This document shows, one piece after another, positions 43,911 to 51,881 of a DNA stretch of 64,000 nucleotides. The notes under the pieces were generated by a model. It did not search any database. It had not been told where the DNA came from and worked only from the letters and a program-made list of their open reading frames with translations. Source of the stretch: Faecalibacterium langellae (GTDB lineage Bacteria > Bacillota > Clostridia > Oscillospirales > Ruminococcaceae); NCBI RefSeq assembly GCF_002549775.1, contig NZ_NMTR01000011.1:1-64000 (forward strand). Reading direction: 5' to 3'. Position 1 is the first letter of the stretch, and the number at the start of each line of letters is the position of its first letter. Both the position numbers and the translations under genes were made by a program.

Positions 43911-44993
43911 TTACTGGAACGTGTCGGTGCTGTGCAGTACCAGGTGCTGCACGCCCTGTTCGGCGGCAGACTGTTCCAGCGCGGTGCGGCTGTCGGCATC
44001 CAGCGCCTTGTCCGCCGTCACCAGCAGGTTGTCCATGCCCAGGGTCACAGCGGGCACATCCAGCGCCACGCTGCTGGTATTGCACTGGTCCAGCGTATAG
44101 CTGAACCACAATGTCACACTGCCTGCAAAGCGGCTCTGCAGGGCAGCGATGTCCGCCTTGAGCTGATCCGCACGGGAGACGCCGCCGGTCTCGCCGTAGT
44201 CCTGTTTGCGGCTGAGCTTCGGGAACTGGACATTGGTCAGGATCACCTGCTCAAAGCCCATGCCCTGCACTTCCGCCACCAGGTCGCCCACATACTCCAC
44301 TGCCGCAGCGGAGTAGGGGTTCAGCCAGGCATTGCCGTCCTTCTGGGCGTCCAGCCACAGGCCGTCGCCGTAATGGATGGCCATGCTGCGGTCGGTGCGG
44401 GAGGAGATGGGGTCCTTGAAGGCCGCGATCTGCGCCACCGGGATGATGCCCTCCTCCCGGAAGATGGCCGCGATGCGGGCCGGGTCGGCCGGGCTCTCCA
44501 CGATGCCGTTGGCAGCAGCCGCCACCGCAGACGCATAGTAGACCGTGCCGGATGCATCCTTCAGGGTCACGACGCCGTAGTCTGCGCCCGCAGCCTTCAG
44601 CTGCTGCGCCGCGGCACGGATGGCGGCGTCATCGGTCAGGGTGGTCACATCCACCTCGGCCCAGCTGCCGCCGGTGATGGCTTTGCCGTCCAGCTCCGGC
44701 TCTGCGGGCTCCGAGGCCGCCTGCGAGGAAGCTGCCTCGGCCGCAGCAGAGGAGGCCGCCGCTTCCGAAGACGCCGCGCGGGAGGCGGATTCCGCTTCCA
44801 GATCGCGGTTCTTCACCACAGTGTACCAGGTGTGGGTGGCCCAGTCCAGCACATGGGGTGCTGCCAGCCAGGCCGCGCCCAGCACCGCCAGCACCAGCAC
44901 CACGATGCCCACGCCCCGCTTGATGCGGGCGGTGCGGCTGTAGAAGCTGCGGTGGTAACGCTTGACCTTCGGCCTGCGTTTGTATCTTGCCAT
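43911..44993 (-). CDS. DUF4015-type putative glycoside hydrolase, membrane anchored
   Basis: 360 residues. A basic N-terminus and one membrane helix (GVGIVVLVLAVLGAAWLA) are followed by a Ser/Ala/Glu-rich linker (about 65-100) and a TIM-barrel-like domain with DUF4015 features: YGVVTLKDASGTVYYAS, IIPVAQIAAFKDPISSRTD, GNAWLNPYSAAAVEYVGDLV and GFEQVILTNVQFP. The usual acidic residue in F-D-Y-V-R-F-P is replaced (LTNVQFP), so activity may be altered. It lies 25 bases after the RnfA-like gene. Confidence 0.8.
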   Translation of the reverse strand: MARYKRRPKVKRYHRSFYSRTARIKRGVGIVVLVLAVLGAAWLAAPHVLDWATHTWYTVVKNRDLEAESASRAASSEAAASSAAAEAASSQAASEPAEPELDGKAITGGSWAEVDVTTLTDDAAIRAAAQQLKAAGADYGVVTLKDASGTVYYASAVAAAANGIVESPADPARIAAIFREEGIIPVAQIAAFKDPISSRTDRSMAIHYGDGLWLDAQKDGNAWLNPYSAAAVEYVGDLVAEVQGMGFEQVILTNVQFPKLSRKQDYGETGGVSRADQLKADIAALQSRFAGSVTLWFSYTLDQCNTSSVALDVPAVTLGMDNLLVTADKALDADSRTALEQSAAEQGVQHLVLHSTDTFQ

Positions 44994-45018
44994 AGTGCAT
45001 TCTCCTTTCCTGCCGATG

Positions 45019-45630
45019 TTACAGGATCACCGAATGTCCGGTAAAACCATAGATCGCCAGCGCCAGCACGCCGATGTAGACCAGCGTGATGGGCAGGCCC
45101 CGGAACGCTTCCGGGATGGCCTTGCTGCGCAGGCGGTGGCGGGCCTCCGTCACCAGCAGCACGGCCAGCACATAGCCAAGGCCGCTGCCAAAGCCGAAGC
45201 CCCAGCTCTGGCCCAGCGTAAAGCTCTGGGTGCGCTCCACCAGCACAGTGCCCAGCACACAGCTGTTCAGCGCGGCCAGCGGCAGGATGCGCAGCAGGGC
45301 GCTGCGGTGGGGCAGGCCCTTTGCCAGCCACAGCACCGCATACTCGGCAAAGCACACCACCGCGATGCTGGCGATATACACCAGCGGGCGCAGCTGGGCA
45401 CGGTTTGCCAGCGGGGCGATCCCGCTGCCCGCATACCAGGCGATGGGGGCCACCAGCACCTGGGTGATGCACAGCTGCAGGCCGAACAGCCAGCTGCTGG
45501 TGCGGTCGTCGCCCACCAGCTGCACCAGGCGCGAAACGCCCAGCGCACGGGTAAAGACGGCGTTCTGCGCAAACACCGCCAGCACGGCATAGCTGAAAAA
45601 TTCAGCCGAAGTGATCACAACGTCTCTCAT
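45019..45630 (-). CDS. RnfA/NqrE-like membrane protein lacking its normal Cys ligands
   Basis: 203 residues, about six helices. It matches RnfA in layout: RILPLAALNSCVLGTVL corresponds to F-L-P-L-I-T-T-N-C-A-V-L-G, and WGFGFGSGLGYVLAVLLVTEARHRL to the last helix. The N-terminal L-G-x-C-P-F segment is shortened to FTRALGVSRL, so the first cluster Cys is absent, and the second is displaced by one (NSC instead of NC). Its ATG overlaps the stop of the RnfE-like gene. A role in electron transfer is doubtful. Confidence 0.8.
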   Translation of the reverse strand: MRDVVITSAEFFSYAVLAVFAQNAVFTRALGVSRLVQLVGDDRTSSWLFGLQLCITQVLVAPIAWYAGSGIAPLANRAQLRPLVYIASIAVVCFAEYAVLWLAKGLPHRSALLRILPLAALNSCVLGTVLVERTQSFTLGQSWGFGFGSGLGYVLAVLLVTEARHRLRSKAIPEAFRGLPITLVYIGVLALAIYGFTGHSVIL

Positions 45631-46352
45631 TCTCCGTGCTCCGCCTCCTTCTGGTGATTCACGGCCACAAGGCTGCGGGCTTCCTTTTCCAGATATTCAC
45701 GGCGCTTTTTCGCCAGCGCACGCCAGACGGCGCACAGCACGCCCAGCACGATGAAGCCGCCCGCCGGCATGCTGGCCATGGGCAGCAGCGCCCGGCTGCC
45801 CACAGCAGCCCCGAACACGGTGCCCGCACTCAGCCATTCGCGCACGCAGCCCAGCAGCACCAGCAAAAGCGCATAGCCCACCGTGATGCGGAGGCCCTTG
45901 GACACCGCCTTGTGCACCGTCTCCTGCACGCGGCCGAAGCGGTAGGTCAAAAGCGGCTCCACCGTGAGCAGGGGCAGGTAGATGCCCAGGCTCAAAAGGC
46001 CCGTGCCGAACACGGCGTTCAGGATGGGGTACGCCGCCAGATACACCACCGCCGGGCTGAAGGCATAGATCAGTGCACGGGGCAGCAGCTTTTTCTGCAG
46101 TTCTTCCTGCGAGGGGTCTTCGTCCCGCAGGGGTACCAGACGGCTCAAAAGGCAGGCCACCACGCGGGAGGGCACCAGCAGCAGCGCCACGGCGGCGGCC
46201 AGCATCACGGCGTTCTGGCCGGAGGTGGCAAGCACCACCAGCGGGGCCAGGCCCATGCCCTGCATGACCACCGGGTTATTCAGAAATACGCGGTCGTGGT
46301 GGGCAAACTTGGCCGGGTCTTTTACGATGAGTTCTGCCGTCACTTTTCTCAT
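45627..46352 (-). CDS. RnfE/NqrD-like membrane protein lacking both Cys ligands
   Basis: 241 residues, several helices. NNPVVMQGMGLAPLVVLATSGQ aligns with the RnfE block N-P-V-x-V-Q-x-L-G-x-C-P-x-L-A-V, but the Cys is Ala (codon GCC). The second block, I-P-L-I-V-V-N-C, is YLPLLTVEPLLT, again without Cys. Start 46352 overlaps the RnfD-like stop codon (ATGA); a longer frame upstream is inside that gene. The protein ends with a basic cytoplasmic tail. Confidence 0.78.
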   Translation of the reverse strand: MRKVTAELIVKDPAKFAHHDRVFLNNPVVMQGMGLAPLVVLATSGQNAVMLAAAVALLLVPSRVVACLLSRLVPLRDEDPSQEELQKKLLPRALIYAFSPAVVYLAAYPILNAVFGTGLLSLGIYLPLLTVEPLLTYRFGRVQETVHKAVSKGLRITVGYALLLVLLGCVREWLSAGTVFGAAVGSRALLPMASMPAGGFIVLGVLCAVWRALAKKRREYLEKEARSLVAVNHQKEAEHGE

Positions 46353-47368
46353 TGTGCGGCCTCCTTTCCCGGCCCGGGCTGCCGATGGGTCATGCGGTAC
46401 AGGCCCGTCTCGGTGCGGTCGATCCAGGCCGAAATGCTGTTGACCACCAGCAGTGCAAAGCACACGCCGGTCTCATACACGCCATAGTAGCGGAAGCCCA
46501 TGGACACAAGGCCCACCAGCACGCCGTACAGCACCCGGCCCATCCGGTGGTGGGCACAGGTGTAGGGCTCGTTGAGCAGGAACACCGCGCTGAACAGGAT
46601 GGCACCGGTGAGCAGCTCGTCCCGCATGCACTGCAGACGGGGCAGGGCGTTCGTCAGCACGGCGCTGTCGGCCAGGCCTGCCTGCCGCGGGAAGAAGAAG
46701 GCGATGAGTGCACAGGTGGCCAGAAAGCTCACGGATGCCGACATGTGGGCATCCTTCTGCGTCCACAAAAACAGCCCGCAGGCCAGAATGATCAGGGCTG
46801 CGCCGGTGCCCATGGGGGCGGCATATTCGCCCAGCCCCAGCGCCAGCGAACCGATGTTCAGCATACCGCCGCTGCGCAGGGTGTCCTCGATGGCGCTGGA
46901 TATCGGCACCGACGAGGCATCCCACAGCGGGATGGCGGTGTAGGGCTGCGGATAGCGGAACACCTGTTCCGGCCAGGACACCGCTGCCACCACATAGCCC
47001 ACAGCGGCAGGGTTAAAGGGGTAGCTGCCGTAGCCGCCGAAGATCTCCTTGCCGATGAGCACACCGGCCAGCACCGCCGCCACCAGCACATAGATGTCCA
47101 CCGTGGCGGGCATGAGCAGGGCGATGACAAGGCCGAAGCTCTCGTTGGAAAAATCGCTGGCCTGATACACGCGGCGGCGCAGCAGCGACACCAGACGGTC
47201 GCACAAATTTCCGGTGAGCACCGCGATGCCGCACAGCAGCAGCGGGCGCAGACCGTACAGGTAGCAGGACATGCACAGCAGCGGAATGGCCATAAAGCAG
47301 ATGTGCTTGTAGTAGCGGCCGGTCTTCTGCAGCTGGGCTTCCTGCTCTTGGATCAAAGCTTCATCCAT
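46349..47368 (-). CDS. RnfD/NqrB-like membrane protein lacking the flavinylation motif
   Basis: 339 residues, about nine helices. Family blocks are clear: SFGLVIALLMPATVDIYVLVAAVLAGVLIGKEIFGG and YPFNPAAVGYVVAAVSWP. The covalent FMN site, normally D-A-x-S-G-A-T-P-L, reads DASSVPISSA, without the acceptor Thr. I start at ATG 47368 (MDEALIQEQ), preceded by GAGAGG; a GTG three codons earlier is possible. It lies 12 bases after rpe. rnfC, rnfG and rnfB are absent from the cluster. Confidence 0.82.
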   Translation of the reverse strand: MDEALIQEQEAQLQKTGRYYKHICFMAIPLLCMSCYLYGLRPLLLCGIAVLTGNLCDRLVSLLRRRVYQASDFSNESFGLVIALLMPATVDIYVLVAAVLAGVLIGKEIFGGYGSYPFNPAAVGYVVAAVSWPEQVFRYPQPYTAIPLWDASSVPISSAIEDTLRSGGMLNIGSLALGLGEYAAPMGTGAALIILACGLFLWTQKDAHMSASVSFLATCALIAFFFPRQAGLADSAVLTNALPRLQCMRDELLTGAILFSAVFLLNEPYTCAHHRMGRVLYGVLVGLVSMGFRYYGVYETGVCFALLVVNSISAWIDRTETGLYRMTHRQPGPGKEAAQ

Positions 47369-47380
47369 ACACGGCACCTC

Positions 47381-48031
47381 TCAAAGGGCGGCAAGGCGCT
47401 GCACGGCTGCAGCCGGGTCGGCCGCGCCGAACACGGCGCTGCCCGCCACCAGAATGTCCACACCGGCGGCCACGCACAGGGGTGCGGTGGTGCTGTCCAC
47501 ACCGCCGTCCACTTCCAGCAGGTAGGCAAGGCCGCGCTTTTCCCGCTCGGCCTTGAGCCAGGAGAGCTTCTCCAGCGCCGAGGGCATGAACTTCTGCCCG
47601 CCGAAGCCGGGCTCCACGCTCATCACCAGCACAAGGTCCAGCTGGTCCAGATACGGTGCCAGCGCTTCCGGCTGAGTGCCGGGCTTGATGGTCAGGCCCA
47701 CCTTGCAGCCCAGCGCCTTCACGGCGTCGATGGTCTGCTGGATGTCGTCTTCGCACTCGAGGTGGAAGTTGTACAGGGTCGCACCCGCCTTGATGAAGGC
47801 TTCGGCATACTGCAGCGGGTGGCTGATCATCAGATGCACGTCATAGAAGGCATCGGGCAGGTTCTTGTGCAGGCTCTTGAGCACCGGCACGCCAAAGCTG
47901 ATGTTGGGCACGAAGTGGCCGTCCATCACGTCGTAATGCAGCATCTGCGCACCGGCGTCCAGCACCATGCGGCAGTCCGCACCCAGTTTGCCAAAATCGG
48001 CCGAAAGGATCGAAGGACTTACGATTGCCAT
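47381..48031 (-). CDS. rpe: Ribulose-phosphate 3-epimerase
   Basis: Interconverts ribulose-5-phosphate and xylulose-5-phosphate in the pentose phosphate pathway. The 216-residue TIM barrel shows PSILSADFGKLG, MLHYDVMDGHFVPNISFG, VHLMISHPLQYAEAF, MSVEPGFGGQKF and LEVDGGVDSTTAP, with the catalytic Asp and metal-binding His/Asp. First gene of the operon that continues into the Rnf-like trio. Ribosome binding site (GGAG) is rather far from the start. Confidence 0.95.
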   Translation of the reverse strand: MAIVSPSILSADFGKLGADCRMVLDAGAQMLHYDVMDGHFVPNISFGVPVLKSLHKNLPDAFYDVHLMISHPLQYAEAFIKAGATLYNFHLECEDDIQQTIDAVKALGCKVGLTIKPGTQPEALAPYLDQLDLVLVMSVEPGFGGQKFMPSALEKLSWLKAEREKRGLAYLLEVDGGVDSTTAPLCVAAGVDILVAGSAVFGAADPAAAVQRLAAL

Positions 48032-48134
48032 AGTATATCTTTACGCTCCGTTATCTTTAGCAGTTTTTGTCCCATGCGTTTCACATTTCGCCGCATTTTC
48101 TGCGGCAAAATCCACGAAGGCATGGTTACTCTTT

Positions 48135-48163
48135 AGTTTACATGAAAACGCGCAAAAAATCAA
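48135..48163 (-). promoter_or_regulatory. Promoter of the rpe-rnf-like operon
   Basis: Minus-strand TTGATT (48163-48158), 17 bases, TAAACT (48140-48135). The leader has a GCCGCA-GAAA-TGCGGC hairpin (about 48093-48108). Confidence 0.55.
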
Positions 48164-48241
48164 ACCCGCCGCCGTCTTTTTCACCGAAATGACGTAAATG
48201 GCAAGATTTGTCCATTTGCGGCATTTCCTTTGTCAGGCAGA

Positions 48242-48645
48242 CCATTTTAAATGGCCTCCACTTCGTTCTGGCCATCTTCAGCGGAAATTTTATTTTTAAT
48301 TTCGCGTTTGTCGCGCTCTGCGGAACTTGTCGGGGCAAAGCCCCTCCATCTGCCGACGCAGACCGCTCGCCGCTTAAAAGCCCCACTGGGGCTTTCATTG
48401 CTACGCAAACGCGGAGCGCTCCAAACGCACTTTCACCCAAAAGGCCGGTATGGTAAACTGCATCTTTATCCTTGCTGCGCGGACGCTCCCGAAGGGAGCC
48501 AGCGGCAGCAGATGCCGTTTCTCTTGACGGCCCCTCCCGTGAAAAGGCAAATCGAAAAAATCCGCAGATTTTTTCGATTTGCGAATAAAAAATTTTATTT
48601 CCGCTATTTATGGCCAAAGCGAACGCGGCGGCCATTTTCAATCGT
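48242..48645. repeat. MITE-like composite of the two-hairpin repeat, copy C
   Basis: About 404 bp whose two ends are inverted copies of the repeat head. Left: ATGGCC (48251-48256) / GGCCAT (48270-48275), then AGCGGAAA and a T-rich tract. Right, inverted: ATGGCC (48610-48615) / GGCCAT (48630-48635), preceded by an A/T tract and the hairpin GCAAATCGAAAAAATC / GATTTTTTCGATTTGC (48547-48582). The interior shares the AAAGCCCCACTGGGGCTTT hairpin with copy B. No transposase or other ORF is credible. Confidence 0.8.
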
Positions 48646-48656
48646 CAACGCAAAAG

Positions 48657-48692
48657 CAGCCAGACCGCCCCGATGCTGGGGCAGTCTGGCTG
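48657..48692 (-). terminator. Terminator of the two-component operon
   Basis: Minus-strand stem GCAGCCAGAC / GTCTGGCTGC with inner GCCCC / GGGGC, followed by TTTT. Confidence 0.88.
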
Positions 48693-48697
48693 CGGGT

Positions 48698-50218
48698 TCA
48701 TTCAACAGGCTTCATGCTGGCGGGGTCTTCCACGGTGGGTTCGCCGCCCGCTTCGTCCGGCAGGCGCTTCATGCCGCCGGGGTTCGGGGCCACGGTGGGC
48801 AGGGTGAACACGAATTTGCACCACTCGCCCTGTTCGCTCTCCACCCGGATCTGGCCGCCGGAAAGGTTCACCAGTACCTTGCAGATGTTCAGGCCAAGGC
48901 CTGCGCCCCGGGCGTGCAGGCCGCGGGAGCGGTCCTCTTTGTAGAACCGCTGGAACACATAGGGCAGCGCCTCCGGGCTGATGCCCTGGCCGGAGTTCCA
49001 GATGGAGATCTCGGCCTCCGGGCCCAGCTTTTCCACATGGAAGCGGATGGTGCCGCCCGCCGGGGTGAACTTGATAGCGTTGTCCAGCAGGTTGTAGGCC
49101 ACCTGATGGATCAGGTCCGGGTCCGCGTAGACCAGCACCTTTTCGTCCATGGTCAGGCCTTCGATCTCGATCATGCCGTCGTTGATGCGCTGCTCGGCCG
49201 AGAGCGCCACGCCGGTGAGGGTCTCCCAGATGTTGAACATCCGGGCGTTGACCTGATATTCGCCGCTTTCCAGCTTGGAAAGGTCCAGCATGTTCTGGAT
49301 GAGCCGCGCCAGACGTCCCGTCTCCTCGCTGACCAGCTGCAGGTAGTGGTTCTGCATGTCCGGCGGGATGGTGCCGTCCAGAATGCCGTCCACAAAGCCC
49401 TTGATGGTGGTCATGGGGGTGCGCAGCTCATGGGCGATGTTACCCATGAACTGGCCCCGGGAGTTGTCGTTGTTCTGGATGTTCTCGGCCATGCGGTTGA
49501 AGGTGCGGGCAAGGTCGGCCACTTCGCCTTCGCCCTCCACGCCCTCGACGCGCACCGAAAGATCGCCGCCGCCAAAGCGCTGGGCGGCATCCGTCACCTT
49601 CTGCAGCGGGTCGGTCAGGCTGCGCATCAAAAGCTTTGTCAGCAGGCTGGCGCACAGCAGCATCACGCAGGCAGAAAGCAGGAAGTTGGACCAGAACTGC
49701 TGCTTGAACTGGGTCAGCTGGTTGCCGGAGGAGCACAGGAACACATAGCCGCTGGGCTGGCCGTGTTCGTTGCACATCTCGCTGACCGTGATGTAGCTTT
49801 TCTCGCTCAGCACGCCGTCCAGCGTGCCGAACACATGGTAGTAATCCGGGCCGGAAGCGTCGATCTTCTCCATCATCTCGCCCGGCACGGCGTCGGCTTC
49901 CAGCTTGTCCGGGCTGGATGCGATCATCACATTGCCGTCGTTGTCCGTAAAGAACAGATAGGCTTCGGCGCTCTCGCCGATGATCTCAAGCTTTGTGCTC
50001 AAAGCATCCAGCTCGTCGCCTTCCGGCAGCGCGGCCTGCTGGGCCAGATACTGGGCCGTGCGCTGGGTGACGCCCACCACCTGATCCAGCGTTTCGTAGC
50101 GGTCCTTGGCAAAGTAGTTCTTGAACAGCACCCACTCGGAAGCGCCCATCAGCACGATGCCCAGCACCATGAGGGTGGACACCAGCGAGAAGAACGCGGT
50201 GGAAACACTTTTGCGCAT
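48698..50218 (-). CDS. Sensor histidine kinase
   Basis: Membrane kinase, 506 residues: first helix (STLMVLGIVLMGASEWVLF), an extracytoplasmic sensor of about 130 residues (PAS/Cache-like, AYLFFTDNDGNVMIAS), second helix, HAMP (SLTDPLQKVTDAAQRFGGGDLSV), HisKA with FMGNIAHELRTPMTTIKGF (phospho-His in H-E-L-R-T-P) and a HATPase domain (NLLDNAIKFTPAGG, ARGAGLGLNICK). A Pro/Glu-rich tail ends it. Its ATG overlaps the stop of the response regulator gene (TAATG). Signal unknown. Confidence 0.95.
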   Translation of the reverse strand: MRKSVSTAFFSLVSTLMVLGIVLMGASEWVLFKNYFAKDRYETLDQVVGVTQRTAQYLAQQAALPEGDELDALSTKLEIIGESAEAYLFFTDNDGNVMIASSPDKLEADAVPGEMMEKIDASGPDYYHVFGTLDGVLSEKSYITVSEMCNEHGQPSGYVFLCSSGNQLTQFKQQFWSNFLLSACVMLLCASLLTKLLMRSLTDPLQKVTDAAQRFGGGDLSVRVEGVEGEGEVADLARTFNRMAENIQNNDNSRGQFMGNIAHELRTPMTTIKGFVDGILDGTIPPDMQNHYLQLVSEETGRLARLIQNMLDLSKLESGEYQVNARMFNIWETLTGVALSAEQRINDGMIEIEGLTMDEKVLVYADPDLIHQVAYNLLDNAIKFTPAGGTIRFHVEKLGPEAEISIWNSGQGISPEALPYVFQRFYKEDRSRGLHARGAGLGLNICKVLVNLSGGQIRVESEQGEWCKFVFTLPTVAPNPGGMKRLPDEAGGEPTVEDPASMKPVE

Positions 50219-50916
50219 TACTGACGCACCTCGAACTTATAGCCCACGCCCCACACGGTCTTCAGCTCCCACTTGTCGGAAGCCCCGGCCAGCTTTTCGC
50301 GCAGGCGCTTGACGTGCACGTCGATGGTGCGGCTGTCGCCGTAATACTCAAAGCCCCACACCTCGTCCAGCAGCTGGTCGCGGGTGTAAACGCGGTTCGG
50401 GTGGGAGGCCAGGCAGTTGAGCAGTTCCAGCTCCTTGGGGGGAGCCTCCACCACCTTGCCCTTCACCCGCAGCTCGTAGCTGTTCATATCCAGCCGCAGG
50501 TTGTCGAATTCAATGACGCCCTCGGTGCTCTCGGCCGCAGCCGTGGTGGTCTGGCAGCGGCGCAGCACCGCTTTGATGCGGGCCACCACTTCCTTGGCGT
50601 CAAAGGGCTTGACCATGTAGTCGTCGGCACCCAGCTCCAGGCCCAGCACTTTATCAAAGGTCTCGCCCTTGGCGGTGAGCATCATCACCGGGGTGTTGCC
50701 TGCCTTGCGGATGCGGCGGCACACTTCCAGGCCGTCCATGCGGGGCATCATCACGTCCAGCAGCACCATGTCGGGTTTGACCTGATTGAACTTCTCCAGG
50801 CCTTCCTCGCCGTCGTTGGCCACCGTGACCTGATAGCCCTCCTTGGTCAGGTACAGCCGCAGCAGTTCGCAGATGTTGGTATCGTCGTCCACGACGAGGA
50901 TCTTTTCGTTCGCCAT
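50218..50916 (-). CDS. OmpR-family response regulator
   Basis: 232 residues. Receiver domain with KILVVDDD, phospho-acceptor Asp in MVLLDVMMP and the KPF motif (DYMVKPFDAKE); C-terminal winged HTH (ELELLNCLASHPNRVYTRDQLLDEVWGFEY ... RTIDVHVKRLREKL). It is first in the pair and should be activated by the downstream kinase. GGGAGGAAA lies before the start. Upstream there is a TATAAT on the minus strand (near 50988-50993). Confidence 0.95.
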   Translation of the reverse strand: MANEKILVVDDDTNICELLRLYLTKEGYQVTVANDGEEGLEKFNQVKPDMVLLDVMMPRMDGLEVCRRIRKAGNTPVMMLTAKGETFDKVLGLELGADDYMVKPFDAKEVVARIKAVLRRCQTTTAAAESTEGVIEFDNLRLDMNSYELRVKGKVVEAPPKELELLNCLASHPNRVYTRDQLLDEVWGFEYYGDSRTIDVHVKRLREKLAGASDKWELKTVWGVGYKFEVRQ

Positions 50917-51070
50917 AATGGTTTCCTCCCGTTTTTATGTCTGAATGCCCGCGCGCGGGCAAAACTGGCAATGGTCTCCACTTTTTATTATACGGGAGAG
51001 TTATGACAAAATAAAGAAGGATTTGTATGAATTTTTTGCCGTCGGCCTCCCATTTTCATCTTTGCATCAA

Positions 51071-51122
51071 AAAAGCGCCCCTGCGCAGCAGGGCAAAGCC
51101 CTCCATCACAGGATCGCTTTTT
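51071..51122 (-). terminator. Terminator candidate after the BspA-like lipoprotein gene
   Basis: Minus-strand AAAAGCG pairs with CGCTTTT around inner GGGC/GCCC and CCCTG/CAGGG hairpins; a T run follows. Confidence 0.55.
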
Positions 51123-51134
51123 ATACATTATTTT

Positions 51135-51743
51135 TTAGCTCATACTTGTTAGAGATGCATAATAATGCATCTGTGCTGCCTGAAGGAGCGTGTTGTTGTT
51201 GTCAACCGATATGGACGCCCACTCTTGCGAGCTTGCCTGATAGTATACGTCCGTCAGATTTTTACAGCCAGAGAAGCAATCCGTCTGGATCGTCCGCAGA
51301 GTGCTCGGAATGTAAACCGCCCTTAAGTTGACGCATACGTTTTTGTAGGTTCCCGGAATGATCAGTTTTGTAATTTTTCCACCAAGACCTCCATTCAGGC
51401 CCACGATTGTTCTTCCAGACCATTCTGTCGGTAGGGTCAGCTCGCCCGTAGGCTGACTTCCCGCAGCATCATATCCTGTCAGCACAGCTGTTCCGTCCCG
51501 ATTGTCAGAGATTTTCCAGATAATCTTTGTCGAAAGGTTCCCGGACGATGCTTCCGAAGAACTTGATGCCGGGTTCGACGATGCCGACGAACTGCTTCCG
51601 GGTTCCGACGGCGTCGGCTGATGATCGGAAGGCGCCGGCGTACCGGCTCCACCGCCACAGCCAGCCAAAACACTGTTCAGCGATGCCGCAAGTGCTGCCG
51701 TGCCTGCCAGCTTTAAAAATTTGCGGCGTTCCATCTTTTTCAT
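51135..51743 (-). CDS. Tat-exported lipoprotein with BspA-like leucine-rich repeats
   Basis: 202 residues. Twin-arginine signal (MERRKFLKLAGTAALAASL) with lipobox VLAGC, a Ser/Pro-rich linker, then a short LRR_5/BspA-type domain (ITKLIIPGTYKNV, LRAVYIPSTLRTIQTDCFSGCKNLTDVYY). Such repeats usually bind host or microbial surface ligands, but this protein has only two or three of them. Base composition is noticeably more AT-rich than its neighbours. Start 51743 has GGGAGGAA upstream. Divergent from a small XRE regulator with shared operators. Confidence 0.82.
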   Translation of the reverse strand: MKKMERRKFLKLAGTAALAASLNSVLAGCGGGAGTPAPSDHQPTPSEPGSSSSASSNPASSSSEASSGNLSTKIIWKISDNRDGTAVLTGYDAAGSQPTGELTLPTEWSGRTIVGLNGGLGGKITKLIIPGTYKNVCVNLRAVYIPSTLRTIQTDCFSGCKNLTDVYYQASSQEWASISVDNNNTLLQAAQMHYYASLTSMS

Positions 51744-51794
51744 TGTTGCATTCCTCCCGTTGCATTTCTGAGGTCTCAATAATTCCGAATGTTT

Positions 51795-51867
51795 GATACC
51801 CATTCGGTTATCATATGTTCAGAATACCATCTTTTCGCGGTACTGTCAAGATATCCATTCAGATATC
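51795..51867. promoter_or_regulatory. Divergent promoter with two copies of an 18-bp palindromic operator
   Basis: GATACCCATTCGGTTATC (51795-51812) and GATATCCATTCAGATATC (51850-51867) match at 14 of 18 positions. They flank a minus-strand promoter: TTGACA (51849-51844), 17 bases, TATTCT (51826-51821). A plus-strand promoter (TTCAGA, 17, TACTGT) overlaps it. Binding by the XRE protein at 51882 is inference. Confidence 0.7.
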
Positions 51868-51881
51868 AGGAGGAAGACTTT

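Noticed and set aside
48242-48645. An insertion sequence remnant with a transposase
   Set aside because: Inverted ends are present but no frame inside resembles a transposase.
50948-50961. The perfect palindrome GCCCGCGCGCGGGC before the response regulator gene
   Set aside because: Noted as a possible hairpin, but there is no T run or second copy; too little to call an operator or terminator.
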